Shown piece by piece: positions 5,521 to 11,947 of a stretch of 11,947 bases of DNA; within the stretch, counting starts at the first letter, position 1, and each line of letters begins with the position of its first letter. The stretch spans positions 1 to 11,947 of the forward strand of contig DITH01000086.1 of NCBI GenBank assembly GCA_002422745.1, read 5' to 3'. This DNA comes from Alphaproteobacteria bacterium UBA6189 (GTDB taxonomy: Bacteria > Pseudomonadota > Alphaproteobacteria > Rickettsiales > UBA3002). The position numbers and the translations under genes were made by a program. Under the pieces are notes generated by a model that ran no database searches, was not told where the DNA came from, and saw only the letters and a program-made list of their open reading frames with translations.

Positions 5521-6793
5521 CTTTCACATCGATAAACGCATCGCGGCGCAGGTTACGCATGTATTTTTGCGCCTCGAGTTCGAGCTTCTCGTTATAAATT
5601 TCACGGCGCACCTTGGCGGCATCGGGCAATTGGCTGGCCGGTTCGATGCGCTCGCATGGCATCACCAATAGCACCGCACGGTCGGTCACCAGCGGCTCAC
5701 TTACTTCCGTCACCCCGAGATGTTCGACCACGCTGCGTAAATCGCGAGTCATCTGGCCGTATTGTGCGCGGACGAATTCTACCTGCGCCTGGGGTGCGGC
5801 CACGCCGAGATCACTGCCCATGCAGCTGCCGGGGTTGTCGCGCAGCGCATCGATGGTGGCGCGTGCCGCAGCCAATGCTTCGGGCGTTTTTTCTGTCGGC
5901 AATGGCACGGCAATCTGTTTCAGCAACACTTCGGTCACATCGGGGGTCGGTTTGTTCATGCGCCGCTCCAGCAGGCTGACCAGCTGGTAGCTGTTCTGGC
6001 TGCGCAGCGGCTGCGTCACCTGCCCCGGCTCCAGAGTGCGCAATGCTTGTTGCATAGCGGGCTGCAATCCCTCCTCCGGCACCCAGACCGGAGCGCTTAA
6101 CTTGGCTTTACCGGTGCCGACCAGTTGTCCGGCAAGCGTAAGAAAATCCGTCCCGCTATTGAGCTGCTCAGCGATACTGGCGGCCAGCGCCGCGGTTTCG
6201 GCTTCTTGCTCGGGCGCAGCGATCGGCAACGAGATAGCGGCAATCCGCATTTCCGGTGTGCCGGGCGCAGCGGCTTGCGCCAACTGGGCGCGGGCGATTT
6301 CATCCTGCGCGATGTTCACCGTACGGCGCAGCTTGCGCTCCACCACTTTGTTCCATGCCAGCTGGGCGCGCAGTTGCTGTTCCATCGTGCGCGGCGACAT
6401 CCCATTCTGCGTGATAAAATCGCGCAGGCTACCGGGTGGCCTGCCGCGGGCTTTTTCGATTTGTTCCACGGCGGCTTCGATTTCCGCATCGGTCACTTCT
6501 ACCGACAAGCGGCGCGCTTCCTGTAACTGTAGCGTTTCATTGATCAACGCATCCAGCACCCGCGGCAGCAACGCGCGCTGTGCTTCCACCGTCGGCGGTA
6601 CATCGGTGGTGGCAAGGATGAAATCGCGACGGTCGTTCACGTCGGCGGTAGTAATCACTTCCTCGTTCACGATGGCGGCAATCCCGATGCGCTCGGCCCA
6701 TGCGGCGGGCGGCAGCAGGCCTACGGCCAATGCCATTACCAGCACCAAGCCCTGTCTGCTCCTCCCCGATCCGTGACGCGTTTTTTTAATCAC
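5513..6793 (-). CDS. surA: SurA-family periplasmic chaperone / peptidyl-prolyl isomerase
   Basis: Encodes 426 residues from a GTG start. A Sec signal (IKKTR then a hydrophobic core) is probably cut after AWA at residue 33. SurA_N follows (about 36-160), starting IAAIVNEEVITTADV. A parvulin-type domain lies at about 180-280, with FLTLAGQLVGTGKAKL and LEPGQVTQPLRSQNSYQLVSLL. A further, parvulin-like but degenerate segment at 285-385 contains two Cys (about 324 and 380) that might pair. SurA binds unfolded outer-membrane proteins in the periplasm and hands them to BAM; LptD, encoded just upstream, is a known client. I prefer GTG at 6791-6793 over the in-frame TTG at 6803-6805, because TGGAG lies 6 bases before the GTG and no ribosome site precedes the TTG. 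The GTG overlaps the lptD stop by 8 bases. Confidence 0.9.
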   Translation of the reverse strand: MIKKTRHGSGRSRQGLVLVMALAVGLLPPAAWAERIGIAAIVNEEVITTADVNDRRDFILATTDVPPTVEAQRALLPRVLDALINETLQLQEARRLSVEVTDAEIEAAVEQIEKARGRPPGSLRDFITQNGMSPRTMEQQLRAQLAWNKVVERKLRRTVNIAQDEIARAQLAQAAAPGTPEMRIAAISLPIAAPEQEAETAALAASIAEQLNSGTDFLTLAGQLVGTGKAKLSAPVWVPEEGLQPAMQQALRTLEPGQVTQPLRSQNSYQLVSLLERRMNKPTPDVTEVLLKQIAVPLPTEKTPEALAAARATIDALRDNPGSCMGSDLGVAAPQAQVEFVRAQYGQMTRDLRSVVEHLGVTEVSEPLVTDRAVLLVMPCERIEPASQLPDAAKVRREIYNEKLELEAQKYMRNLRRDAFIDVKGR

Positions 6794-9014
6794 CGAATTC
6801 TCCAAGATTCTTAAATCCGATGCGCAGGGTGATTTGCGTATCGGGCTCGATGTCGCGGTCGCGCGTGTAACTACGCAGACCCTGCAACATCAGGCTGAAA
6901 CATTCGTTGTGATAGATCACTCCGGCGGAAGCCGCAATCATTTGATCGAGCGCCATATCGCGCCGGCCCGAGCCGTAGATACTCCATTCATCGCTCACCG
7001 GCACGCTGGCATAAAGCGTGCCTTCCTCGGAATCACGCAGGTAACGGTTATTGTTCAGCGCCCGGTAGGTCGCCATCAGGTTCAGCCATGTATCGGCAAA
7101 GCCGAGCGTCACTTCGCTGCGGTTGGCCGTTAGCGTCGAATGGTCGAGCGCGAACCGGTAGCTCAGGTTCACCGGCGCGGCGTCGAACCCTAGCCGGCCG
7201 ATATAATCCGATACGTTCTGCCCCGGCGTGGTGGAATTGGGAAAGGGGGTGTCGTCGCTGAAGCTGTAATTCTGGCCGAATAGCCCGTCGAGCGATTCGC
7301 CACCAGTGAACAGATAGCGGGTGCGGAAACCATACGCGGCGCGTGTGCCGCTATCCACCGTGTCGAGTCCGGGCATGCGGTCGATGGAGAACAGGTTGGT
7401 ATCAGACAATTCGATCAGCGTGTTATCTTCGTTGGGAATCTCAATCGGATTGCCGCCATTGGGCTGAACCACCGCCAGCGCAATCGGCTCGAGCGTCACC
7501 GAATCACCGCTTTGCATGGTTTTGATCAGCGGGTAACGCCATTCCAGCGCCGCTTGCGGTACGGTCCGCAATTTATTGCCGCTGAAGGCGGGACTGCCCG
7601 GCACCGGCACATCGTCGAGCTGGTAATAATCCTGCCGCAAATTGGCCGTGCTGGTGAGCACATGGCCGCCTTCGGTGACATACGGCAAGGTGGCGCCGAG
7701 CGTGGTAGAGAGGCGATTCTGGTCGGCCCCGATCTCGCGGCTTAGCGATTGCGCATCGCCGAATGCGTGCAGCCGCAGGCCGCTATCGTAGGGCCGCGTT
7801 TCGTAATAGCCTTCGAGGGTGGGCAGTACGAGCGGCGTCGTGTCGGGGTCGTCGGTGGCGCGCAAGCCTTGAATGCCGAGCGCCCGCGCCATAACGAAAT
7901 TGCGCTGCTCGGCCCGCTCGGCATAGACTTCGCTGAACAGTACGCGCTGTGCGCCGAAGCCATAGCGACGGATATACGTGTCGTCGGTCGTGCGGTTGAT
8001 ATCGAAGCCGAGGCGTGAATAATCGCCAATCTGTTCCTCGCCGCGCGCATAGATATGACCGCGGAATTCATGGCCGTCGGTCATATTGCCCAGCCCGTCA
8101 CGCTTTTGCGGATTGGTGGCCGAGAACTCCATTTCATAATCGCCGCGGTCAGTCAGCTGGCGGTAATCGCCCTCGAGCAGCCAGCCCTCGTCGGTCATGT
8201 ACCACGGGGTGAGGGTGACATCCTTATCGTGGTCGATCCGCCAGTAATAGGGCACTTTCACGCTGCGGCCGAGGTTATTGCTGCTGGCATATTCCGGGGT
8301 TAAAAATCCGCTGCGCGCTGCGGCATCGGGCGTGGGCTGCGACAGGTAGGGGGTGTAGAAAACCGGCACACCGCCGATTTCCATCCGCGCATTGCGGTAG
8401 GTGATTTCCTCGGCACGGTCATCCACCGTCATTTTGCTGGCCTTGACCTGCCAGAACGGGGCGGCCGTTTCGCAGAGGTTACACGGGGTATAAATGGCTT
8501 TTTTCAGCTCCGTGGTGGCTGCGTCCACCTTGCGCGCTTCGCGGGCGGCGAACACGGAGTTGTCGGTCATGCGCGCCTGGAACGCATAAATCACTCCCTG
8601 CTGCATGTCGCTTTTCAACTGGGCGCTGTCGGCGAAATAGACATCGCCCGTTGGTTGCAGCACGCTCACATTGCCTTCCGCCACGGCCAGGTTCTGCAGC
8701 TGGTAGTAGGTGAGTTTGTCGGCTTTTAGTACATACATGCCCTGCACCACCGTGACATTACCGGCGGCCACGGCGATGCCGTTTTCGCGGTCGTAGCCTA
8801 CCGCATCGGCCTCCATGGTCACCGGCTCGCTATCGCTCAGCTTGGCGGCAGGCTTGACGGCGCGGCCCATGGAATCGGAGGATTCGAAATATTTGCCGCC
8901 ATCGGGCAGGACGAGGCCGTGCTCCACGCTCTCGATCGCCTGGGCGGCGGATGCAAGCAGCACCCCCTGCAGCGCCAGCAGGGCGATCAGGCGCGTTTTA
9001 CGCACAAAAACCAT
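6786..9014 (-). CDS. lptD: LPS-assembly outer membrane protein LptD (OstA/Imp)
   Basis: Encodes 742 residues from the ATG at 9014. A Sec signal (RKTRLIALLALQG core) is cut near AQA at residue 26. The OstA-like beta-jellyroll spans about 65-165 (repeats such as GNVTVVQGMYVLKADKLTYY). The large C-terminal beta-barrel covers about 280-742, ending in alternating strands (TLRIGFKN). LptD forms the outer-membrane channel that inserts LPS delivered by LptA, with lipoprotein LptE plugged inside. The mature protein has only three Cys: C178 and C181 (TPCNLC) and C705 (NECFS); E. coli LptD has four, in two disulfides. The start is uncertain. ATG codons at 9026 and 9014 lack a clear ribosome site, while GTG at 9005 has GGATGG 5 bases upstream and still keeps the whole signal peptide. 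Longer forms overlapping lptG lack support. Confidence 0.93.
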   Translation of the reverse strand: MVFVRKTRLIALLALQGVLLASAAQAIESVEHGLVLPDGGKYFESSDSMGRAVKPAAKLSDSEPVTMEADAVGYDRENGIAVAAGNVTVVQGMYVLKADKLTYYQLQNLAVAEGNVSVLQPTGDVYFADSAQLKSDMQQGVIYAFQARMTDNSVFAAREARKVDAATTELKKAIYTPCNLCETAAPFWQVKASKMTVDDRAEEITYRNARMEIGGVPVFYTPYLSQPTPDAAARSGFLTPEYASSNNLGRSVKVPYYWRIDHDKDVTLTPWYMTDEGWLLEGDYRQLTDRGDYEMEFSATNPQKRDGLGNMTDGHEFRGHIYARGEEQIGDYSRLGFDINRTTDDTYIRRYGFGAQRVLFSEVYAERAEQRNFVMARALGIQGLRATDDPDTTPLVLPTLEGYYETRPYDSGLRLHAFGDAQSLSREIGADQNRLSTTLGATLPYVTEGGHVLTSTANLRQDYYQLDDVPVPGSPAFSGNKLRTVPQAALEWRYPLIKTMQSGDSVTLEPIALAVVQPNGGNPIEIPNEDNTLIELSDTNLFSIDRMPGLDTVDSGTRAAYGFRTRYLFTGGESLDGLFGQNYSFSDDTPFPNSTTPGQNVSDYIGRLGFDAAPVNLSYRFALDHSTLTANRSEVTLGFADTWLNLMATYRALNNNRYLRDSEEGTLYASVPVSDEWSIYGSGRRDMALDQMIAASAGVIYHNECFSLMLQGLRSYTRDRDIEPDTQITLRIGFKNLGEFGD
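6800..6804 (-). promoter_or_regulatory. Shine-Dalgarno that sets the surA start at GTG
   Basis: TGGAG on the minus strand ends 6 bases before GTG (6791-6793). It lies in the last codons of lptD and overlaps the alternative TTG codon (6803-6805), which makes initiation at that TTG unlikely. Translation of surA is therefore probably coupled to termination of lptD. Confidence 0.6.
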
Positions 9015-9094
9015 CCAATGTATCATGGCTGGCAAGCTAGCGGCGGGCGCGGGCCGCAGCAAAGGAAATCCGCGATTTATCCGGTGTTGCGCGC

Positions 9095-10219
9095 TTAGCC
9101 GTCTTCCAGATGCAGCAACGCCGCCACGGCAAACATAATGACCACCAGCGACGGTGCCCACGCCGCCAACGCCACGGGCAGGCTACCGGCCGCGCCCAGC
9201 GCATAGATCAGGTTGGTAGCGAAATAGAGCAAAAAGCCGGTGGCGATCCCCATCACCAGCAGGATACCGGTGCGGCCACGCCGCGCCTGCCGCAGGCTGA
9301 ACACCGCCGCCAGCAACAGCATGCCCGCCAGTAGCGCGGGCATCGCCATCAGGCTGTGAAAATGCAGCTTGTGGCGCAGGGCCGAGAACCCGGCCTTCTC
9401 CAACAGGGCAATGAACCCCGGCAATTGCCAGAAAGAGAAGGTTTCCGGGGCGGCAAAACTATCCTGAATCTGGCTCAGCGTCAGTTGCGTCGGCATGCTG
9501 TAGCTCGGAGCCGTTTGCGGCAGCTGATCGGGGGCAGAAAGCACCGCGTCGCGCATGATCCAGCGGCCGCGCTCCAGCCGCGCTTCCGGCGCATCGATGC
9601 GGCCAATGAACCGGTGCTGCGCGTCGAACAGGTAAACGATCACGCCGCTAAGCTTCAGGCTGGCTGGGTCCATCCGCAGCGCGTGCAGGATGTATTCGCG
9701 GGCTGGCTGGTCGCGGAAATAGAGGTTCGGCTCGTCAACCTGCCGCAGCCACATGCCCGACGGCGAGATCGAGAGGATGCTCGGTTTGCCGGTGATGTAA
9801 CGCCCCTCCACTTTCTCGTAGCGCGAGATGGTCGCCGCAGCGATCGGGCTCATGATGCCGACGAAAAACACCCCGGCGAGGAGCGCGATCGTCACGCCCG
9901 GCAGGAGGAATTGCCACACCGAAACTCCTGCCGCGCGGGCCACTACCAGCTCGTTGCTGCGGGTAAGCCGCGAGAGCGCCACCATACCGCCGATCAGGAA
10001 GGCGAACGGGTAAATTTTCTCGGCCGTGGTGGGCAGTTTCAGCGCCGCCATTTCGAGCACCACGAAAAACGGCACGTTGCGCGTCGCGTCCGACGAACGG
10101 CGGATTAATTCCAGCAGCTCGACCAGGCCGATAATGAGCAGCAGCAAGGCCAGTGCTCCCAGCACCGCCAGCAGGAAATGACGGCCAACATAGAGCGATA
10201 GGGTCAGCGGCATGCGCAT
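9095..10219 (-). CDS. lptG: LPS export ABC transporter permease LptG (YjgP/YjgQ family)
   Basis: Encodes 374 residues. Three N-terminal membrane helices (about residues 13-38, 62-82 and 100-124) are followed by a periplasmic jellyroll domain of about 150 residues, then three more helices near the C-terminus. This is the LptF/LptG layout. The conserved motif NELVVARAAGVS after the second helix is the cytoplasmic coupling region contacting the ATPase LptB. With LptF and LptB2 it extracts LPS from the inner membrane and drives it onto the LptC-LptA bridge. I chose the ATG at 10217-10219, which shares one base with the lptF TGA (TGATG); GGGAG lies 8 bases upstream. A second ATG at 10213 is less well spaced. 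A reading frame extending to 10432 is lptF read out of frame and is rejected. An 80-base gap follows before lptD. Confidence 0.93.
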   Translation of the reverse strand: MRMPLTLSLYVGRHFLLAVLGALALLLLIIGLVELLELIRRSSDATRNVPFFVVLEMAALKLPTTAEKIYPFAFLIGGMVALSRLTRSNELVVARAAGVSVWQFLLPGVTIALLAGVFFVGIMSPIAAATISRYEKVEGRYITGKPSILSISPSGMWLRQVDEPNLYFRDQPAREYILHALRMDPASLKLSGVIVYLFDAQHRFIGRIDAPEARLERGRWIMRDAVLSAPDQLPQTAPSYSMPTQLTLSQIQDSFAAPETFSFWQLPGFIALLEKAGFSALRHKLHFHSLMAMPALLAGMLLLAAVFSLRQARRGRTGILLVMGIATGFLLYFATNLIYALGAAGSLPVALAAWAPSLVVIMFAVAALLHLEDG

Positions 10220-11331
10220 CAGTTCGCTCCCGCTGGCATCTGCATAACGGGCTTGCGCCATTGCAGCGCACGGTCGCGACGCAACAGGGCAATACTTGCA
10301 CCAATGGGGCCGAATACGGTCAGGTACAAAGCAGGCACCAGCCAACCCTGTTTGGCCACCAGGTTGCGCAGGGCAAAGAACACCAGCACCACCAGCAGCA
10401 TGCTCACGGCGGCAATCACGATACGCCGCCATTGGCCGCGGCGGTTGAACTCGCCCGAAAACAGCACGGCGATGGCTAGCATGGGTAACGCCAGGGTCAT
10501 GAGCGGCCAGGTCAAGCGGTGATGCGCCTCGGCACGCATTTCAGCACGTTCTTTTTCGGTGGCCGTGGGCTCGCTGAATAGCTCAAAAATCGTCCGTTCA
10601 TCCGGGTCGCGTCGGCGTTCGATATCCTGGGCAAAAAAGGCGATATCGAGTGCGTAACTATCGAAGGTCAGCCAGCTGACCCGTCCCTCTTTCCATTGCT
10701 GGCGCACCCCCTGCACCAGGTAAAAGCGGGGGCCGGTTTCGGTCTGCTCCATGCGGCCGCGGTTGGCCAGCATGGTAACGGTTTCGGCCGGGTTACGGTT
10801 ATCGTGCAGCAAGACACCTTTGAGCGTATCGTCGGTGCCGCGTTCGCGCACGAATACCGTTACCCCGTCGATCGGCGAATTGAACACTTCTTCTTCCAGC
10901 AGCACGCTGGCGTATTTATCGCGGAAGAAGGTGCGGATATCCTGGAAATGTTTGTTGGCGATAGGCATGAGAAACAGCGCCAGCATGTAGCATACCACCG
11001 CGCAGCAGGCCCCCATCGCCAGCACCGGGCGCGCCAGCTGAAGCTTGCTCACGCCGACCGCGTTGAGCACGATCAGCTCGGAATCTGCCGTTAACCGGTT
11101 ATAGGTAAAAATCACCGCGATACAGAGGGCAATGGGCAGGATAATCAGCAGTAACGCCGGCAACATCAGCCCGGTGAGGTAGAGGAAATCGCCCAGCGTC
11201 AACCCGCGATTCAGCATAAAATCGATGAACCGCAGCATTTGCGTCAGCCAGACAATGCCGGTCAGCGCGGCGGTGATGAGCACCGTCGGCCATAGCAGGT
11301 GGGCAAGCAGATAGCGTTCATACTGGCGCAT
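10219..11331 (-). CDS. lptF: LPS export ABC transporter permease LptF (YjgP/YjgQ family)
   Basis: Encodes 370 residues. It begins MRQYERYLLAHLLWP, a typical LptF N-terminus. Helices lie at about 11-31, 47-76 and 99-120, then a periplasmic jellyroll region (about 125-265), then three helices (about 280-300, 310-332, 338-358). The SELIVLNAVGVS motif after the second helix is the LptB coupling segment. It pairs with LptG in the inner-membrane LPS extractor. It is the first gene of the leftward operon. No ribosome site precedes the ATG (11329-11331), but a good promoter places the transcription start at or next to the ATG, so the message may be leaderless. Upstream in-frame codons reaching 11880 run antisense through pepA and show no permease sequence, so the long form is rejected. 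Confidence 0.93.
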   Translation of the reverse strand: MRQYERYLLAHLLWPTVLITAALTGIVWLTQMLRFIDFMLNRGLTLGDFLYLTGLMLPALLLIILPIALCIAVIFTYNRLTADSELIVLNAVGVSKLQLARPVLAMGACCAVVCYMLALFLMPIANKHFQDIRTFFRDKYASVLLEEEVFNSPIDGVTVFVRERGTDDTLKGVLLHDNRNPAETVTMLANRGRMEQTETGPRFYLVQGVRQQWKEGRVSWLTFDSYALDIAFFAQDIERRRDPDERTIFELFSEPTATEKERAEMRAEAHHRLTWPLMTLALPMLAIAVLFSGEFNRRGQWRRIVIAAVSMLLVVLVFFALRNLVAKQGWLVPALYLTVFGPIGASIALLRRDRALQWRKPVMQMPAGAN

Positions 11332-11337
11332 CGGGCC

Positions 11338-11366
11338 GTTATAGGCGGCACGGGCGTCGCTGGCAA
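11338..11366 (-). promoter_or_regulatory. Strong sigma-70-like promoter for the lptF operon, possibly leaderless
   Basis: On the minus strand TTGCCA (11361-11366) and TATAAC (11338-11343) are separated by exactly 17 bases; each matches 5/6 of the housekeeping consensus. Only 6 bases lie between the -10 box and the lptF ATG, so initiation at the usual distance falls on or beside the A of the start codon. This is the best promoter match I found in the window, and it fits the lack of a ribosome site. Confidence 0.65.
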
Positions 11367-11404
11367 CGGCCTTGAACGCGACGCCCTTGCAACCGCAACG
11401 GCCT
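11363..11404. repeat. Direct repeat GCAACGGCCT, 32-bp period, in the lptF/pepA intergenic region
   Basis: GCAACGGCCT occurs at 11363-11372 and 11395-11404, about three helical turns apart. The core GCAAC is also present at 11389-11393 and 11429-11433, the latter two inside a second repeat TGCAACC (11388-11394 and 11428-11434). The first copy overlaps the -35 element of the lptF promoter. A shared operator for the two divergent transcripts is possible but unproven. Confidence 0.45.
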
Positions 11405-11454
11405 GGTATTACCTTGAGGTTCATTCCTGCAACCAAGAAGAAGGCAGCTTGCCC

Positions 11455-11947
11455 ATGCTCACGATTCGTTTCTCCCCCCGCACGCCCTCCCTTAGCACCA
11501 CGCAAGGGCTGATCATCCCCGTCGGCAGCGATCTCGCCCTGCCTGCGCTTGGCGACAGCCAGGCGTATGTAAAACAGGCACTGAAAGCTGCCCAGTTCAA
11601 AGGGAAAAAGGGTGAAACCCTGGTACTGGTGAATCCCGGCAAAGGTGCCAGCCACCTTGTCGTGGTCGGCATGGGCGAGGGTAAATCCCTCACGCCGCTT
11701 ATCGTGCAGGAAACCGGTGGAGCGGCCGTGGCCGCCGCACTGACAGCGAAGCTTACCGGCATTGCCCTGCTGGTGCCGGCTCCCAAAGCCAGTCCGATGG
11801 ATGCCCCCACCCTCGCTGCCCACCTGGCGTATGGCGCGAAGCTGCGCGGTTATTATTTCGATAAATACCGTACCACCCAAAAGCCTGACGAAAAACCCAC
11901 CCTGAAATCGGTAGAGCTGGTGGTTGCCGCCGCCGACAAAGCGAAAA
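11455..11947 (+). CDS. pepA: Leucyl aminopeptidase (M17), N-terminal part (partial)
   Basis: The frame is open from the ATG at 11455 to the right edge, giving 164 complete codons. The visible part is the N-terminal macro-like domain of M17 peptidases: a strand with IIPVGSD, then QALKAAQFKGKKGETLVLVNPG, and LVVVGMGEGKSLTPLIVQETGG. A region with AAHLAYGAKLRGYYFDKYRT corresponds to the conserved segment before the catalytic domain. The metal-binding catalytic half lies outside the window. M17 enzymes are cytoplasmic, hexameric, metal-dependent aminopeptidases, and some E. coli-type members also bind DNA. Divergent pepA next to lptF-lptG is a widespread arrangement, which supports the call. AAGG lies about 10 bases before the ATG; I see no convincing promoter for it. 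Confidence 0.85.
   Translation, partial: MLTIRFSPRTPSLSTTQGLIIPVGSDLALPALGDSQAYVKQALKAAQFKGKKGETLVLVNPGKGASHLVVVGMGEGKSLTPLIVQETGGAAVAAALTAKLTGIALLVPAPKASPMDAPTLAAHLAYGAKLRGYYFDKYRTTQKPDEKPTLKSVELVVAAADKAK

Noticed and set aside
6036..6776. Plus-strand open frame opposite surA (246 codons)
   Set aside because: Ser/Arg/Cys-rich antisense shadow of surA with no coding signature.
9064..9084. AAATC/GATTT inverted repeat in the lptG-lptD gap as a terminator
   Set aside because: Short AT-rich arms with a 3-base loop and no T run; lptG and lptD are expected to be co-transcribed.
9027..9161. N-terminal extension of lptD overlapping lptG
   Set aside because: It would put about 45 extra residues before the signal peptide and has no ribosome site.
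9356..10108. Long plus-strand open frame opposite lptG (250 codons)
   Set aside because: Arg/Gln/His-rich shadow of a certain membrane protein gene, typical of GC-rich DNA.
10220..10432. N-terminal extension of lptG
   Set aside because: It is lptF read in another frame; the ATG at 10219 with the TGATG junction and GGGAG site is better.
11332..11880. N-terminal extension of lptF reaching 553 residues
   Set aside because: It runs antisense through pepA and its sequence is unlike any permease; the real LptF N-terminus begins at 11331.
1..11947. CRISPR array, insertion sequence, phage or toxin-antitoxin genes
   Set aside because: No long repeats, transposase, integrase or paired small toxin-like genes were seen; the gene content is core metabolism and envelope biogenesis.

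Overview
The window is a gene-dense, GC-rich stretch of a Gram-negative chromosome, most likely from an alphaproteobacterium. Three things point there. One is a ubiquinol-cytochrome c chaperone (CBP3/COG5452 type), a family found in mitochondria and alphaproteobacteria. The second is the block lptF-lptG-lptD-surA-rsmA, divergent from pepA and convergent with gmk. The third is a SCO/PCuAC pair for assembling copper-containing cytochrome oxidase. I cannot name the genus. There are no RNA genes, mobile elements, CRISPR arrays or gene-free stretches above 300 bases.

Layout. Left part (1-2771): the 3' end of thiL (+), bamE (-), the cytochrome bc1 chaperone (+), a PanE-family ketopantoate reductase (-) and an unrecognised Ala/Pro-rich protein (-). 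Middle (2772-4675): a 171-base divergent control region, then a rightward operon of SCO copper chaperone, PCuAC copper chaperone and guanylate kinase, the last overlapping its upstream neighbour by ATGA. Right part (4672-11331): a leftward operon read as lptF, lptG, lptD, surA, rsmA with overlapping or closely spaced junctions. A 123-base divergent region then separates it from pepA (+), which runs off the end.

How the genes work together. LptF and LptG form the inner-membrane part of the LPS exporter and LptD is its outer-membrane end. SurA escorts outer-membrane proteins, including LptD, to the BAM complex, of which BamE is a lipoprotein subunit. The bc1 chaperone, SCO and PCuAC all serve respiratory-complex maturation. 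ThiL, PanE, Gmk and RsmA are ordinary metabolism and ribosome maturation.

What stands out is arrangement more than gene content. All three convergent junctions overlap by exactly 4 bases at their stop codons. The bamE and chaperone start codons share one CATG. pdxA is missing from its usual place between surA and rsmA. The lptF promoter sits so close to its ATG that the mRNA may be leaderless. Two divergent intergenic regions hold helically phased short direct repeats that could be operators. I did not find a convincing new multi-gene system; the one unrecognised gene (2226-2771) with the repeat array in front of it is the best candidate for something undescribed.
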